DNA of 22,754 nucleotides from Gemmatimonadota bacterium (lineage in GTDB: Bacteria > Gemmatimonadota > Gemmatimonadetes > Gemmatimonadales > GWC2-71-9). Positions 1-8,132 of this stretch are shown piece after piece (the stretch's first letter is position 1; the number at the start of each line of letters is the position of its first letter). Location: positions 1-22,754 of the forward strand of contig QHUD01000163.1 of NCBI GenBank assembly GCA_003221085.1, read 5' to 3'. Under the pieces are notes generated by a model. The model saw only the letters and a program-made list of their open reading frames with translations. It was not told the origin of the DNA and searched no databases. The translations under genes were made by a program, and so were the position numbers.

Positions 1-880
1 CCAGGTTGAACCCTACGTACCCGTATGCAGACCCCTTGTAGGGATAACACGCGATCTTGGGGTCCGGGCAGGCACGCTGCACGTTGTCGGGCGTGATCAG
101 CACCTCCACCGCATCCGCGTCGCCCGTGATCAGCTGCGTCACCGCTCCCTGCTGGTCTGGCGTGAAACGCCAGATCACGCGCCGGAGATGGGGGCGGCCG
201 AGGAAGAAGGTCGAGTCCGCGGCGAGCTCGAGGCTTTCACCGGCCTTCCAGGCCACGAAGCGGTACGGTCCGTCGCCCACGGGCGCGCGCCCGAACGGCA
301 CGCTGCGCCACTGATTGCGCGGGACCTCGCGCAGCAGATGCGCCGGCAGGATGCGCAGATGGTACACCGCATCGTAGAACATCTCCGGATAGCGCTGCCG
401 GAACCGGAACACCACGGTGAGCGAATCACGCGTGGTGACCGCGGCGATCTGGCGCAGCGAGGAGCGGAACGAGGAGTTGACGAGGCTGTCGGTGTACGCG
501 TCGTAGGTGAAGGCCACGTCTGCCGCCGTCACCGCCTGGCCGTCCTGCCAGCGGGCCCGCGGGTCGAGGTGAAACACGAGCGTCGTCGGCGCGTCCCACT
601 CCCACCGCTCGGCCAGCTGTGGCTGGAAATCCTCGTCCCCGATCGTGTTTCCCGAAGGCCCGAGGTCCGCGAGCTTCAAGAACAGCTGATCCGTCACGTC
701 GCGCGTGATCGCGAACTCGCTCACGGGCGGCAGCAGGATATCCGGCTCTCCTCCGGAGGCGATGACCATCGTCCCGCAGTACTCTCCGGTGCAGCCGACC
801 GGGCGCTCGCACGCGGCGAGGAGCAGCAGGCCGGCGAGCGGCGCGAGGGTCAGGCCGGTGCGGGTGCGGGCGGTTGGCAT
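1..880 (-). CDS. ABC transporter solute-binding lipoprotein, family 5 (peptide/DppA-OppA type), partial
   Basis: Extracytoplasmic binding protein of a peptide-type ABC importer. The frame is open from an ATG at 880 to the window edge, giving 293 residues; the C-terminal half (family members usually run 500-600 residues) lies outside. The N-terminus has a basic stretch, a hydrophobic core and a lipobox LAAC with Cys24, so it should be a lipid-anchored exported protein. The body shows family 5 features: an early MVIASGGEPDILLPP strand, FQPQLAERWEW, then FHLDPRARWQDGQAVTAADV, the hallmark 'W.DG..vtA.DV' box, and later PVGDGPYRFVAWKAG. It starts 24 nt after the lipM stop and is probably the last visible member of the minus-strand run. 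No permease or ATPase gene is visible, so the substrate cannot be said. The family is clear; the substrate is not. Confidence 0.88.
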   Translation of the reverse strand, partial: MPTARTRTGLTLAPLAGLLLLAACERPVGCTGEYCGTMVIASGGEPDILLPPVSEFAITRDVTDQLFLKLADLGPSGNTIGDEDFQPQLAERWEWDAPTTLVFHLDPRARWQDGQAVTAADVAFTYDAYTDSLVNSSFRSSLRQIAAVTTRDSLTVVFRFRQRYPEMFYDAVYHLRILPAHLLREVPRNQWRSVPFGRAPVGDGPYRFVAWKAGESLELAADSTFFLGRPHLRRVIWRFTPDQQGAVTQLITGDADAVEVLITPDNVQRACPDPKIACYPYKGSAYGYVGFNL

Positions 881-904
881 GGCGCCTAAGATTCCACGCG
901 ACGC

Positions 905-1675
905 CTAGCGGCGCCAGGTCCAGAAAGGATCTGCAAAGAGGGCGGTAGAGGGCGGTAGACGGCGGTAGAGGGCGGCAGGGGTCAACTCGTCACCCCACGC
1001 CCGCACGACTGCGTCGGCAACTTCGTCCCATGTCACCTGTCGTCGCAACTCCTTCGAAAGCGTGGTTGCGGCACTAGCGGCTTGAGGCTCGCGGCTTACG
1101 GCGGCGATCATCTCCTGCGATCCCGCCAGCAGGATCGAGCCGTGCTGCAGGAACGCTCGTCCCTCGCGCACCTGGGCCGAGCCGATCAGCTTGCGCCCAC
1201 CGACCAGCACTTCGCCGCCGACCGGGGTCGCGAAGCAGGAGCCCCGGCGGTCAGGCGGTCGGGCGGTCGGCCGGTCGGGCGCGAGCGCGGTCGCGACACC
1301 GAGCGTCTGCAGCGCCGCCGCGAGGCGCGCGTGAATTGCATGGTATGCCGCGCGCAGTCCGCCGAACGTCGCGATGGAGGCGGCCACGGCATAGGTCACT
1401 TCGTGCTCGTGCCACACGGCCCCGCCGCCGGTGGGGCGTCGCACGACGTCGAGGCCGAGCCGCGCGATGGCCGCGCGATCATACTGCGCCGCGGCCGGCT
1501 CATTCCGGCCCAGCGAGAGGCACGGCGGGTCGAACCGATACAGCCGCACGAAGGATCGTCCCGCGCGCGCGGCCTCGGCGAGCAGGCTCGCGTCAATGGT
1601 CATGTTGGCGGCTCCGCTCCGGCCGGCCGGCTCGCGCGTCAGCTCCCACTCGAGCTGCCGCTCAGTCAGCAGCAA
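905..1675 (-). CDS. lipM: LipM-type octanoyltransferase (lipoate-protein ligase family)
   Basis: BPL/LPL-fold acyltransferase, expected to move octanoate from acyl-ACP to the lysine of lipoyl domains such as GcvH. Visible motifs are the N-terminal [11 protein letters not shown] box, [19 protein letters not shown] in the substrate pocket, then SCFATP with Cys147, [10 protein letters not shown] with Lys162, and LQHGSILL. A Cys just before the GRK.GSAQ lysine is the pattern of LipM rather than of ATP-dependent LplA; this family assignment is from memory. The start chosen is TTG at 1675, with a GGAAG Shine-Dalgarno 9 nt upstream; it gives 256 residues, normal for the family, and overlaps the gcvP end by 14 nt. 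A TTG at 1726 would add 17 residues. Two short-period repeats lie in frame: one just before the catalytic Cys, one at the C-terminus. It follows gcvP directly, which fits its role. Confidence 0.85.
   Translation of the reverse strand: MLLTERQLEWELTREPAGRSGAANMTIDASLLAEAARAGRSFVRLYRFDPPCLSLGRNEPAAAQYDRAAIARLGLDVVRRPTGGGAVWHEHEVTYAVAASIATFGGLRAAYHAIHARLAAALQTLGVATALAPDRPTARPPDRRGSCFATPVGGEVLVGGRKLIGSAQVREGRAFLQHGSILLAGSQEMIAAVSREPQAASAATTLSKELRRQVTWDEVADAVVRAWGDELTPAALYRRLPPSTALFADPFWTWRR
937..976. repeat. 10-nt tandem repeat at the lipM 3' end
   Basis: Four copies of a GGCGGTAGAG-like unit ending at 976, coding on the minus strand for [13 protein letters not shown] near the LipM C-terminus. 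It is in frame and does not disturb the catalytic core. Confidence 0.75.
1248..1280. repeat. 8-nt tandem repeat inside lipM
   Basis: Units CGGTCAGG, CGGTCGGG, CGGTCGGC, CGGTCGGG. On the minus strand they encode [10 protein letters not shown], a loop directly before the SCFATP segment with the proposed catalytic Cys147. The insert is Pro/Arg-rich and probably exposed. Confidence 0.75.
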
Positions 1676-4559
1676 GCGCGTACGCTTCCATGGGCGGACA
1701 GACGCACACCAGGTTGCGGTCGCCAAAGGCGCCGTCCACCCGGCTCACGGACGGCCACACCTTATGGGCCCGCGTCCAGACGGCGGGGAAGGCGGCGCGC
1801 TCGCGCGCGTAGGGGCGGTCCCACGCGTCGGCGATCAGGTCCTCCAGCGTGTGCGGCGCGTTCGTGAGCAGGTTGTTGCCGCGCGGCTGGGTTTGCTCCT
1901 CCACCTCGCGGATCTCCTGGCGAATCGCGATCAGCGCGTCGCAGAAGCGGTCCAGCTCCTCCTTCGACTCACTCTCCGTCGGCTCGATCATGAGCGTGCC
2001 GGCGACCGGGAACGAGACCGTGGGGGGATGGAAGCCGTAGTCGATGATCCGCTTCGCGATGTCCTCCACTTCGATCCCGGCCGACGCCTTGAAGGGCCGG
2101 CAATCGATGATGCATTCGTGGGCGACCAGGCCGTGCTGTCCCGTATAGAGCAGCGGGTAGTGCGCCGCGAGCCGGCGCGCGACGTAGTTGGCGTTGAGGA
2201 TCGCCAGCTTGGTGGCCTCCACGAGCCCCTCGCGTCCCATCAGGGCGACGTAGGCCCAGGAGATCGGCAGGATCCAGGCGCTGCCCCACGGCGCGGCCGA
2301 CACGGTCCCGCACGGCTGCTGCTGGCGCAGCGGCACCACCGGATGATCGGGGAGGAACGGGCCGAGGTGGGCCGCCGCGCAGATTGGCCCCATCCCCGGG
2401 CCCCCACCGCCATGGGGAATGCAGAAGGTCTTGTGCAGGTTCAGGTGGCACACGTCGGCGCCGATGTCCGCCGGGCGGACCAGACCCACCTGCGCGTTCA
2501 TGTTCGCGCCGTCCATGTATACCTGGCCACCGTGCGCGTGGATGATTTCGCACACCTGGCGGATGGACGCCTCGAACACGCCGTGGGTCGACGGATAGGT
2601 CACCATGAGCGCCGCCAGCGTGTCCTTATGCTCCGCGGCCTTGGCGCGCAGGTCTTCCACGTCGATGTTGCCGCGCGCGTCCGACTGCACCGGCACGACG
2701 TGCAGCCCGGCCATCACCGCGCTCGCGGGATTCGTCCCGTGCGCCGAGGTCGGGATCAGGCAGGTCGTGCGGTGGTCCTCGCCGCGGGAGCGGTGATACG
2801 CCCGGATCACGAGCAGGCCGGTGAACTCGCCCTGTGCCCCGGAGTTTGGCTGCAACGAGACTTTCGGAAACCCCGTGATCTCTGCCAGCATGTCCTCGAG
2901 CTGGCGGAACAAGGTGCGATAGCCGGTGGCCTGCTCCCGCGGCGCGAAGGGATGCAGCCGGTTGAACTCGCGCCACGACAGCGGCACCATCTCCGTGGTC
3001 GCGTTGAGCTTCATGGTGCACGAGCCGAGCGGGATCATGGCCGAGGTGAGCGACAGGTCGCGCGCTTCGAGCCGCTTGATGTAGCGCAGCATCTCCGTCT
3101 CGGACCGATAGCGGTGGAAGACCGGATGCGTGAGGTAGGTGGAGGTGCGGCGCAGCGCGTCGGGGATCGAGGGGTCGGCCGTCGCGCCCAGGTCCTCGAC
3201 CATGAAGGGCAGCCCTTCGTTGAGCGAAAACGCCGTGACGAGGTCCGCCAGGTCGCCCAGGGTCGTGGCCTCGTCGAGCGAGATCCCGATCAACGTGGGG
3301 GAGAGGACTCGCAGGTTGATGCGGCGCGCCCGGGCCGCGTCGAGCAGGCGCGGGAGCGCCCACGACTCGATCTCCACGCACAGGGTGTCGAAGAACGACG
3401 AGTGCACCAGACGGTACCCGAGCCGGGTGACTGCCTGGCCGAGCAGAACGGCGAGGGTGTGCACCCGCTCGGCGATGCGGCGCAGCCCGTCGGGGCCGTG
3501 ATACACGGCGTACATGCTCGCCATTACGGCGAGGAGCACCTGCGCGGTGCAGATGTTGCTCGTCGCTTTCTCGCGACGGATGTGCTGCTCGCGCGTCTGG
3601 AGCGCCATTCGGAGCGCCGGGCGGCCCGCGGCATCGCGCGACACACCGATGATGCGGCCGGGGACGTGGCGCCGGTGGGCCTCGCGCGTCGCGAAGAAGG
3701 CCGCGTGGGGCCCGCCATAGCCCATCGGGACGCCGAAGCGCTGCGAGTTCCCCACGGCGATGTCCGCACCCCACTCACCGGGGGGCGTGAGCAGGGTGAG
3801 GGCGAGCAGGTCCGTCGCGACCGTCACGAGCGCGCCCACGGCGTGTGCCTTTTCACACAGCGCGCGATAATCCTCGATCTTCCCGTCCGTCGTGGGATAC
3901 TGCAGCAGCGCGCCGATCACGCCGGGACGGAATGCGAAGCTTGCGGGATCCGCGACCACCGTCTGCACGCCCCGGGCTTCCGCCCGGGTCCGCACGACCG
4001 CGATCGTCTGGGGGTGGCATCCCTCGGCGATCATGAACATCGGGGTGGTGCCGGCCGGCACGCTCGCGACCGCCTCCGTCAGATGCATGGCTTCGGCGGC
4101 GGCGGTGGCTTCATCGAGCAGGGAGGCGTTGGCGATCGGGAGGGCGGTGAGGTCGGCGACCATCGTCTGGAAGTTGAGCAGGGCCTCGAGCCGGCCCTGC
4201 GCGATCTCGGGCTGGTACGGGGTGTACGCCGTGTACCAACCCGGGTTCTCCACGATGTTGCGCTGGATCACCTGCGGCGTGAACGAGTGGTAGTAGCCCA
4301 TCCCGATGTACGAGCGGTACAGCTGGTTCTGCGCGGCGAGGCCGCGCAGCGCCTGCAGCACCTCGCGCTCGGTGCGCCCCGGCGGCAGCGCCAGCGGGCG
4401 CCGCAGTCGGATGTCCTCCGGCACGACGGCAGCGATGAACGCGTCGAGGGAGTCGTAGCCCAGCGTGGCCAGCATGCCCCGCGTCTCGTCGGGACTCGGT
4501 CCGATGTGGCGGGTGACGAAGCGGTCGGCGGGGGCGAGCGAAGCGCGGACGGTCACCAT
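1662..4559 (-). CDS. gcvP: Glycine dehydrogenase (aminomethyl-transferring), fused P protein
   Basis: PLP-dependent decarboxylase of the cytoplasmic glycine cleavage system. It decarboxylates glycine and passes the aminomethyl group to lipoyl-GcvH. At 965 residues it is the single-chain form, with both halves that some bacteria split into GcvPA and GcvPB. The first half opens with [12 protein letters not shown] and carries the [23 protein letters not shown] segment and [12 protein letters not shown]. The second half has [24 protein letters not shown] and the PLP-lysine motif [18 protein letters not shown] with Lys710, followed by [12 protein letters not shown]. No frame breaks are seen. The ATG at 4559 has only a weak purine-rich leader. 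It lies 21 nt after the metallo-hydrolase and overlaps lipM by 14 nt, consistent with one transcript. gcvT and lpd are not in view. Confidence 0.97.
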   Translation of the reverse strand: MVTVRASLAPADRFVTRHIGPSPDETRGMLATLGYDSLDAFIAAVVPEDIRLRRPLALPPGRTEREVLQALRGLAAQNQLYRSYIGMGYYHSFTPQVIQRNIVENPGWYTAYTPYQPEIAQGRLEALLNFQTMVADLTALPIANASLLDEATAAAEAMHLTEAVASVPAGTTPMFMIAEGCHPQTIAVVRTRAEARGVQTVVADPASFAFRPGVIGALLQYPTTDGKIEDYRALCEKAHAVGALVTVATDLLALTLLTPPGEWGADIAVGNSQRFGVPMGYGGPHAAFFATREAHRRHVPGRIIGVSRDAAGRPALRMALQTREQHIRREKATSNICTAQVLLAVMASMYAVYHGPDGLRRIAERVHTLAVLLGQAVTRLGYRLVHSSFFDTLCVEIESWALPRLLDAARARRINLRVLSPTLIGISLDEATTLGDLADLVTAFSLNEGLPFMVEDLGATADPSIPDALRRTSTYLTHPVFHRYRSETEMLRYIKRLEARDLSLTSAMIPLGSCTMKLNATTEMVPLSWREFNRLHPFAPREQATGYRTLFRQLEDMLAEITGFPKVSLQPNSGAQGEFTGLLVIRAYHRSRGEDHRTTCLIPTSAHGTNPASAVMAGLHVVPVQSDARGNIDVEDLRAKAAEHKDTLAALMVTYPSTHGVFEASIRQVCEIIHAHGGQVYMDGANMNAQVGLVRPADIGADVCHLNLHKTFCIPHGGGGPGMGPICAAAHLGPFLPDHPVVPLRQQQPCGTVSAAPWGSAWILPISWAYVALMGREGLVEATKLAILNANYVARRLAAHYPLLYTGQHGLVAHECIIDCRPFKASAGIEVEDIAKRIIDYGFHPPTVSFPVAGTLMIEPTESESKEELDRFCDALIAIRQEIREVEEQTQPRGNNLLTNAPHTLEDLIADAWDRPYARERAAFPAVWTRAHKVWPSVSRVDGAFGDRNLVCVCPPMEAYALAAD

Positions 4560-4580
4560 AAGCGGAGTCGCCTGGCCTCG

Positions 4581-5264
4581 TCAGGAAAGAGTGTGCGCAG
4601 CGCCGGGCGCGAGCACCACGACGCGGGCGCGGGCGCCAACCTGGCGCTTGAACTGCTCCGGGTCGGCCTTGATCACTTCCCACGTATTGTAATGCATCGG
4701 AATCACGGTGCGGGGCTGCACGAACTCCACGGCCCGCACCGCGTCCTCGATGCCCATCGTGTAGTTGTCGCCGATCGGGACGAGCATCGCGTCCACGCGG
4801 CCGGCGAGCAGCTGCATCTCCATGGTGAGGCCCGTGTCACCGCAGTGATACACGGTGTGCCCACCCATCGTTACGACCACCCCGCAGGGGTTGGTGGTAA
4901 ACTGGCCCGTCGGGTCGCCCTCCACGGCACCCCCGTGGAACGCGGGCACGAGCTTGACCCGGCCGAAGGGGAACTGCCGGGCGCCGCCGATGTGCATCGG
5001 ATGCACCGTGGCCCCGCCTTCTCCGCAAAACCGGGCCAGCTCCGCCGTGGCGATGATCGTCGCACCGTCCCGCTGGGCGATCGGGATCGCGTCTCCCAGG
5101 TGGTCTCCGTGACCGTGCGACAGCAGCACGGCCTCGACCTTCGGGAGCCGCGCGAGCGGGATGTCGGTCGCGGGATTGCCCGTCAGAAACGGGTCGATGA
5201 TCAATCGGCGGCCGTCGGCTTCGAGCGTGAAGCATGCATGGCCATGAAACGTGAGCGTGAGCAT
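4581..5264 (-). CDS. UPF0173 metal-dependent hydrolase (metallo-beta-lactamase fold)
   Basis: 227-residue hydrolase of the UPF0173 group. The N-terminus has LTFHGHACFTLE and LIIDPFLTGNP, then the metal-binding motif LLSHGHGDHLGD (H-x-H-x-D-H, near residues 50-57). A later HCGDTGLTMEM box supplies the bridging aspartate, and VIPMHYNTWEV supplies the last histidine. All canonical metal ligands are therefore present and the enzyme is probably active. Its natural substrate is unknown for most of the family. It sits between gcvH (14 nt) and gcvP (21 nt), an unusual insertion into a glycine-cleavage operon, so it may be co-transcribed with it. No clear Shine-Dalgarno precedes the ATG. Family assignment is confident; any role in glycine or lipoate metabolism would be inference from position only. 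Confidence 0.9.
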   Translation of the reverse strand: MLTLTFHGHACFTLEADGRRLIIDPFLTGNPATDIPLARLPKVEAVLLSHGHGDHLGDAIPIAQRDGATIIATAELARFCGEGGATVHPMHIGGARQFPFGRVKLVPAFHGGAVEGDPTGQFTTNPCGVVVTMGGHTVYHCGDTGLTMEMQLLAGRVDAMLVPIGDNYTMGIEDAVRAVEFVQPRTVIPMHYNTWEVIKADPEQFKRQVGARARVVVLAPGAAHTLS

Positions 5265-5278
5265 GACGGACGACGCTA

Positions 5279-5665
5279 TTACCCGATTTGCTTCTTGTAT
5301 GCCTCGTTGCTCAGCAGCTGGTCGAGCTCCGCCGCCGTCTTCGGGCGGAGCTTGATCATCCAGCCCGCGCCGTAGGGATCGCGATTGACGAGCGCCGGGT
5401 CGCCCTCGAGCGCCTTGTTCACCTCGGTCACCGTGCCGGCGAGAGGCGCGTACAACTCCGACACCGCCTTCACCGCCTCGATCGTGCCGAACACGTCGCC
5501 GCTTGCAAACACGGCGCCGACCTTGGGCAGGTCCACGTATACCACATCGCCAAGCTCGCCCTGGGCGTAGTCGGTGATGCCCACCTGCACGACAGCGGCA
5601 TCGCTCGTTCGCTTCACGTACTCATGGTCCTTGGTGTAGCGCAGATCGGCCGGAATGTTCGCCAT
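5279..5665 (-). CDS. gcvH: Glycine cleavage system H protein
   Basis: Lipoyl-carrier protein that shuttles the aminomethyl intermediate between GcvP, GcvT and the dihydrolipoamide dehydrogenase. It is 128 residues long, typical for GcvH. Visible landmarks are the N-terminal LRYTKDHEYVK, the ITDYAQGELGDVVYVDLP strand region, and the lipoylation site GTIEAVKAVSELYAPLAG, in which Lys66 is the modified residue. The C-terminus has DPYGAGWMIKLRP, the usual 'GWl.ki.p' segment. The ATG at 5665 is preceded by no obvious Shine-Dalgarno. It lies 65 nt downstream of coaE and 14 nt upstream of the UPF0173 gene. Two genes further on, the LipM homologue would octanoylate Lys66, so writer and substrate are probably co-expressed. 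Confidence 0.97.
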   Translation of the reverse strand: MANIPADLRYTKDHEYVKRTSDAAVVQVGITDYAQGELGDVVYVDLPKVGAVFASGDVFGTIEAVKAVSELYAPLAGTVTEVNKALEGDPALVNRDPYGAGWMIKLRPKTAAELDQLLSNEAYKKQIG

Positions 5666-5730
5666 GCAGGGTCGCTCGCTCGTGGGCGCGGAAGGTCGCG
5701 GCGAAGGTTACCCGGGGCACCGAAGCGCTG

Positions 5731-6735
5731 TCAAGGCAACGGGTTGGCAGCCGGAAACAGATCGGATCGCGGCGCCAGCCCCGCCGCGCCGGGCTCGACC
5801 AGGAGCAGACGGCCGGCGCCCCAGGGCCGGAGATCGAGGCGCACCGCGACGGGGTCGGGGTCGTCGGAGAGGGCGGCGAGCACACCCGGACGGCCCGCGC
5901 GCAGCCATGTATGCTCCGCCCCCGGCGCGGCGGCTGCGGTCGCGACGATGGCGTCCGGCGGCCGCCGACGGCCGCCCAGCGCTTTCTCGATCGCGGCCGC
6001 GTCCCCTGTGACCCGCCGGATCGACAGCCCTGCGTCCCTGTAGCGGTCCGCGATGGCGTTGAGCGCCAGCTGGTCGGGCGCCTCCGCCGCCGCAAGCAGC
6101 AGCGAGCGCGCGGGTCGCCCGCCCAATGCGGCCACCGCCGCGCGGTGGCGCAGCTCGTCGAACACGGTGCGGGCTTGACGTTCGAGCTGCTTGAGCGACC
6201 GCTCGTTCTCGATCACGAAGTCGCTTTTCCCCCGCTTGCGCTCCGCGGGCATCTGCGCCGCGATCATCCGGTCGGCCTCGTCGCTCGAGAGTCCGCGCAT
6301 GGTGCGCAGCCGCGTGCGCCGCAGCGACGCGGTCGCGTCCACCAGGACCACGGCATCGAACTGGGTCGGGTCGAGCGCCTCGAACAGCAGGGGGATGTCA
6401 TTGACGACGAGCAGGTCGCCCGCCTCACCGGCCGCGCGCAGCAGCTCATCGCGGCGGCGACGGACGGCCGGGTGGACGATCTGGTTGAGCGCGTCGAGGG
6501 CCGCCTGATCGCCCATCACTTTGCCTCGGAGCGCCGCGCGGTCGAGGGTCCCGTCGGCAGCGAGGACGTCCGCGCCGAAGCGGCCCGCGATGGCGGCCAG
6601 CACCTCGCCGCCGGGCGCCTGGGCCTCGCGAGCGAGGGCGTCCGCGTCAATGATCGTGGCACCCCAGCGATGGAAGAGGTCGACCACGGTCGACTTTCCC
6701 GCGGCGATGTTGCCGGTGAGGGCGACGTTAAGCAC
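5731..6735 (-). CDS. coaE: Dephospho-CoA kinase with C-terminal extension
   Basis: Last enzyme of coenzyme A synthesis; it phosphorylates the 3'-OH of dephospho-CoA with ATP. The first ~200 residues are a complete CoaE: P-loop TGNIAAGKSTV (residues 7-17), IIDADALAREAQAPG, LRGKVMGD, IVHPAVRRR, VVNDIPLLFEA and the R.. lid RGLSSDEADRMIAAQMP. The start chosen is GTG at 6735, directly before the conserved first strand; a GTG at 6789 would add 18 residues encoded by a repeat hairpin and is unlikely. The predicted protein has 334 residues, while CoaE is normally ~200, so ~130 residues form an added domain (about 202-334) with no motif I can name with confidence. Its opening, RSLLLAAAEAPDQLALNAIA, is reminiscent of a worn PIG-L deacetylase start, but this is weak. 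It lies between tdk and gcvH. Confidence 0.93.
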   Translation of the reverse strand: MLNVALTGNIAAGKSTVVDLFHRWGATIIDADALAREAQAPGGEVLAAIAGRFGADVLAADGTLDRAALRGKVMGDQAALDALNQIVHPAVRRRRDELLRAAGEAGDLLVVNDIPLLFEALDPTQFDAVVLVDATASLRRTRLRTMRGLSSDEADRMIAAQMPAERKRGKSDFVIENERSLKQLERQARTVFDELRHRAAVAALGGRPARSLLLAAAEAPDQLALNAIADRYRDAGLSIRRVTGDAAAIEKALGGRRRPPDAIVATAAAAPGAEHTWLRAGRPGVLAALSDDPDPVAVRLDLRPWGAGRLLLVEPGAAGLAPRSDLFPAANPLP

Positions 6736-6743
6736 GGAAGGCG

Positions 6744-6797
6744 CCAGGTGTCGGGTGCCAGGTGTCGGGGACCGCCTGACACCCGACACCCGACACC
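6744..6797. repeat. Heptamer-repeat hairpin between tdk and coaE
   Basis: The left arm (6744-6770) is made of 7-nt units CCAGGTG, TCGGGTG, CCAGGTG, TCGGGG. The right arm (6775-6797) is CCTGACA, CCCGACA, CCCGACA, CC, the approximate reverse complement. The pair can fold into a stem of about 22 bp around a very short loop. The element ends exactly at the tdk stop codon (6798-6800) and stops 8 nt before the likely coaE start, so it fills the intergenic space. No T-run follows, so it is not a standard intrinsic terminator. It could stall RNA polymerase or protect an mRNA end. Confidence 0.8.
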
Positions 6798-7403
6798 TTA
6801 CAACAGCGCTGTCTGGTCTTCATCGGCTCTCGGCACCTTGTGACAATGCCGGCACCTCGCTTCGTAGGACTCCCGGCCGCCCACCATGATGGTCGGGCTT
6901 TCCCACAGGGCCGGCCGGCCGTTCACGAGTCGCTGGTTGCGGCTCGCCGGCCCGCCGCACACCACGCAGATCGCCTGGAGCTTGTCGACGATCTCGGCGA
7001 CGGCGAGGAGCGTGGGCATGGGCCCGAACGGCAGGCCGCGGAAATCCATATCGATCCCGGCCAGCACGATCCTGACGCCGCGGTCGGCGAGCCCGTTCGC
7101 GGCCGCGACGATCCCATCGTCCAGGAACTGCACCTCGTCGACCGCGAGGACTTCGGTGTCGGGCCGGACGGCGCGCACGACCCCGTCCGAGGAATCCACC
7201 GGCTCGGCTTCCACCGTGCCGCCGTCGTGCGTGCTCACCGTGTACAACCCAGCGTAGCGGGCATCGAGATGCGACTTGAAGACCTGGACGTGCTTGCGAG
7301 CGATCACCGCCCGCCGCACCCGGCGCACCAACTCTTCGCTCTTTCCCGAAAACATCACGCCGGCAATGACTTCGATCCAACCGGGGCGCGTACCGTGAAA
7401 CAG
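6798..7403 (-). CDS. tdk: Thymidine kinase (type II)
   Basis: Salvage enzyme that phosphorylates thymidine. Landmarks, counted from the start chosen, are the leading strand GWIEVIAGVMFSGKSEEL with P-loop 15-22, ARKHVQVFKSHLDARY, the Walker B/catalytic box AVDEVQFL with Glu90, GIDMDFRGLPFGPMP, and a structural zinc site Cys146-x2-Cys149 plus Cys184-x2-Cys187. At 201 residues it has normal family length. The start chosen is an unusual CTG at 7403, because a GGAGG Shine-Dalgarno sits exactly 6 nt before it and the product then begins where the family begins. The alternative TTG at 7463 would add 20 residues read from degenerate repeat DNA. It is the first gene of the minus-strand run; the hup gene diverges from the other side. 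Confidence 0.93.
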   Translation of the reverse strand: MFHGTRPGWIEVIAGVMFSGKSEELVRRVRRAVIARKHVQVFKSHLDARYAGLYTVSTHDGGTVEAEPVDSSDGVVRAVRPDTEVLAVDEVQFLDDGIVAAANGLADRGVRIVLAGIDMDFRGLPFGPMPTLLAVAEIVDKLQAICVVCGGPASRNQRLVNGRPALWESPTIMVGGRESYEARCRHCHKVPRADEDQTALL

Positions 7404-7418
7404 AAAAGGCCTCCAGTG

Positions 7419-7449
7419 GACAGGGAGTAGATGACAGGGTAGTTGACAG
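7419..7449. repeat. Degenerate short tandem repeat upstream of tdk
   Basis: GACAG recurs at 7419, 7433 and 7445 with related spacer words (GGAGTAGAT, GGTAGTT), giving a 12-14 nt irregular period. Further related words (GCGACTTGGCG, CAGTCTTGACC on the minus strand) continue to about 7545, so roughly 130 nt upstream of tdk are low-complexity. This explains why reading frames run through the region and argues against an upstream tdk start. Confidence 0.45.
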
Positions 7450-7601
7450 ACGCCAAGTCGCAAGCGGTCGCCAGAAGCAAGTTGCCAGGTCGGTCAAGAC
7501 TGGGAACCTGTCACTGTAAACCGCTTGTGACTGGGCGTCCGACAACAGCCCCTTTGCGCGCCTGGCAACGGGGAGGGGGGTGTCCGGGAAACCCAGCTAT
7601 C

Positions 7602-7631
7602 TTGCGGATTTGCTGGGGGGGGCAGCATATT
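7602..7631 (+). promoter_or_regulatory. Candidate hup promoter with a G8 spacer tract
   Basis: TTGCGG (7602-7607) and CATATT (7626-7631) are separated by 18 nt and match sigma-70-like -35 and -10 boxes only moderately. The spacer contains a run of eight G (7615-7622). It is placed about 95 nt upstream of the hup start. No better pair is seen in the 7546-7724 intergenic DNA. Call is tentative. Confidence 0.3.
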
Positions 7632-7637
7632 GTGGCG

Positions 7638-7673
7638 GTTTTATGCGGGTTTTCTCGCGCTACCCCGCAAAAC
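7638..7673 (+). other. Stem-loop in the hup 5' leader
   Basis: GTTTT plus GCGGG (7638-7642, 7645-7649, interrupted by AT) can pair with CCCGC plus AAAAC (7664-7673), giving a 10-bp bulged stem with a 14-nt loop. It lies about 50 nt before the hup start. It resembles a structured mRNA leader rather than a terminator, since no T-run follows it. The function is unknown. Confidence 0.35.
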
Positions 7674-7724
7674 GGGCGGAATTCCAAGGGTTTTCACTGC
7701 CCTAGACCCTCACAAGGAGACGCC

Positions 7725-8015
7725 GTGAACAAAGCCGAGCTGACCGCGGCCCTGGCGATGCGGACCAAGATGTCGAAGGCCGACGCCGGCCGGGCGATCG
7801 AGGCCCTGTTTGACGACAAGGGGATCATCGCCGGAGAGCTCAAGAAGGGAGCGAAGGTCCAGATCACCGGCTTCGGAAACTTCGAAGCCCGCAAACGCGC
7901 GGCGCGGATGGGTCGCAATCCCAAAACGGGTGGCGTGATTCAGATCAAGGCATCGATCGCCCCGGCGTTCCGCGCTGGGAAGCAGCTCAAGCAGGCGGTC
8001 AATAATCGGAAGTAG
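7725..8015 (+). CDS. hup: HU-family DNA-binding protein
   Basis: Nucleoid-associated histone-like protein that bends and compacts DNA as a dimer. It has 96 residues, typical for HU. The N-terminus is MNKAELTAALAMRTKMSKADA, followed by the second helix AIEALFDD and the beta-arm region with GFGNFEARKRAARMGRNPKTGG; the RNPKTG signature at 64-69 is the minor-groove arm. The C-terminus ends KQLKQAVNNRK. The start is GTG at 7725, supported by an AAGGAG Shine-Dalgarno (7714-7719) at good spacing, one of the strongest in the window and in keeping with high expression. It is a single-gene unit with its own leader and a strong terminator hairpin, divergent from tdk. Confidence 0.96.
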   Translation: MNKAELTAALAMRTKMSKADAGRAIEALFDDKGIIAGELKKGAKVQITGFGNFEARKRAARMGRNPKTGGVIQIKASIAPAFRAGKQLKQAVNNRK

Positions 8016-8051
8016 CCATCGCCCGGCGCGTAAGCGTCGGGGTCGCTGTTC

Positions 8052-8086
8052 ACGGGCCGCCCCGCTGGGCGGCCCGTCGGCCTTTT
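8052..8086 (+). terminator. Intrinsic-type terminator after hup
   Basis: A perfect 10-bp GC-rich stem, ACGGGCCGCC (8052-8061) with GGCGGCCCGT (8068-8077), closes a 6-nt loop. A short CCTTTT follows at 8081-8086, so the T-run is weak but present. It lies 37 nt after the hup stop, as expected for a single-gene unit, and would also separate hup from the opposing gene that ends at 8133. Confidence 0.75.
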
Positions 8087-8132
8087 GGGGGTTAGCTGGT
8101 TGGCCGACCGCATCGGTTCCTGACCGCCGGCG

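Noticed and set aside
1431..5375. A 1314-codon open frame on the plus strand
   Set aside because: It is antisense to lipM, gcvP and the UPF0173 gene, rich in Arg/His/Gly with no domain; a product of high GC third positions in the real genes.
6744..6797. Riboswitch or intrinsic terminator before coaE
   Set aside because: No conserved riboswitch core is visible and no T-run follows the stem; the heptamer structure explains the pairing.
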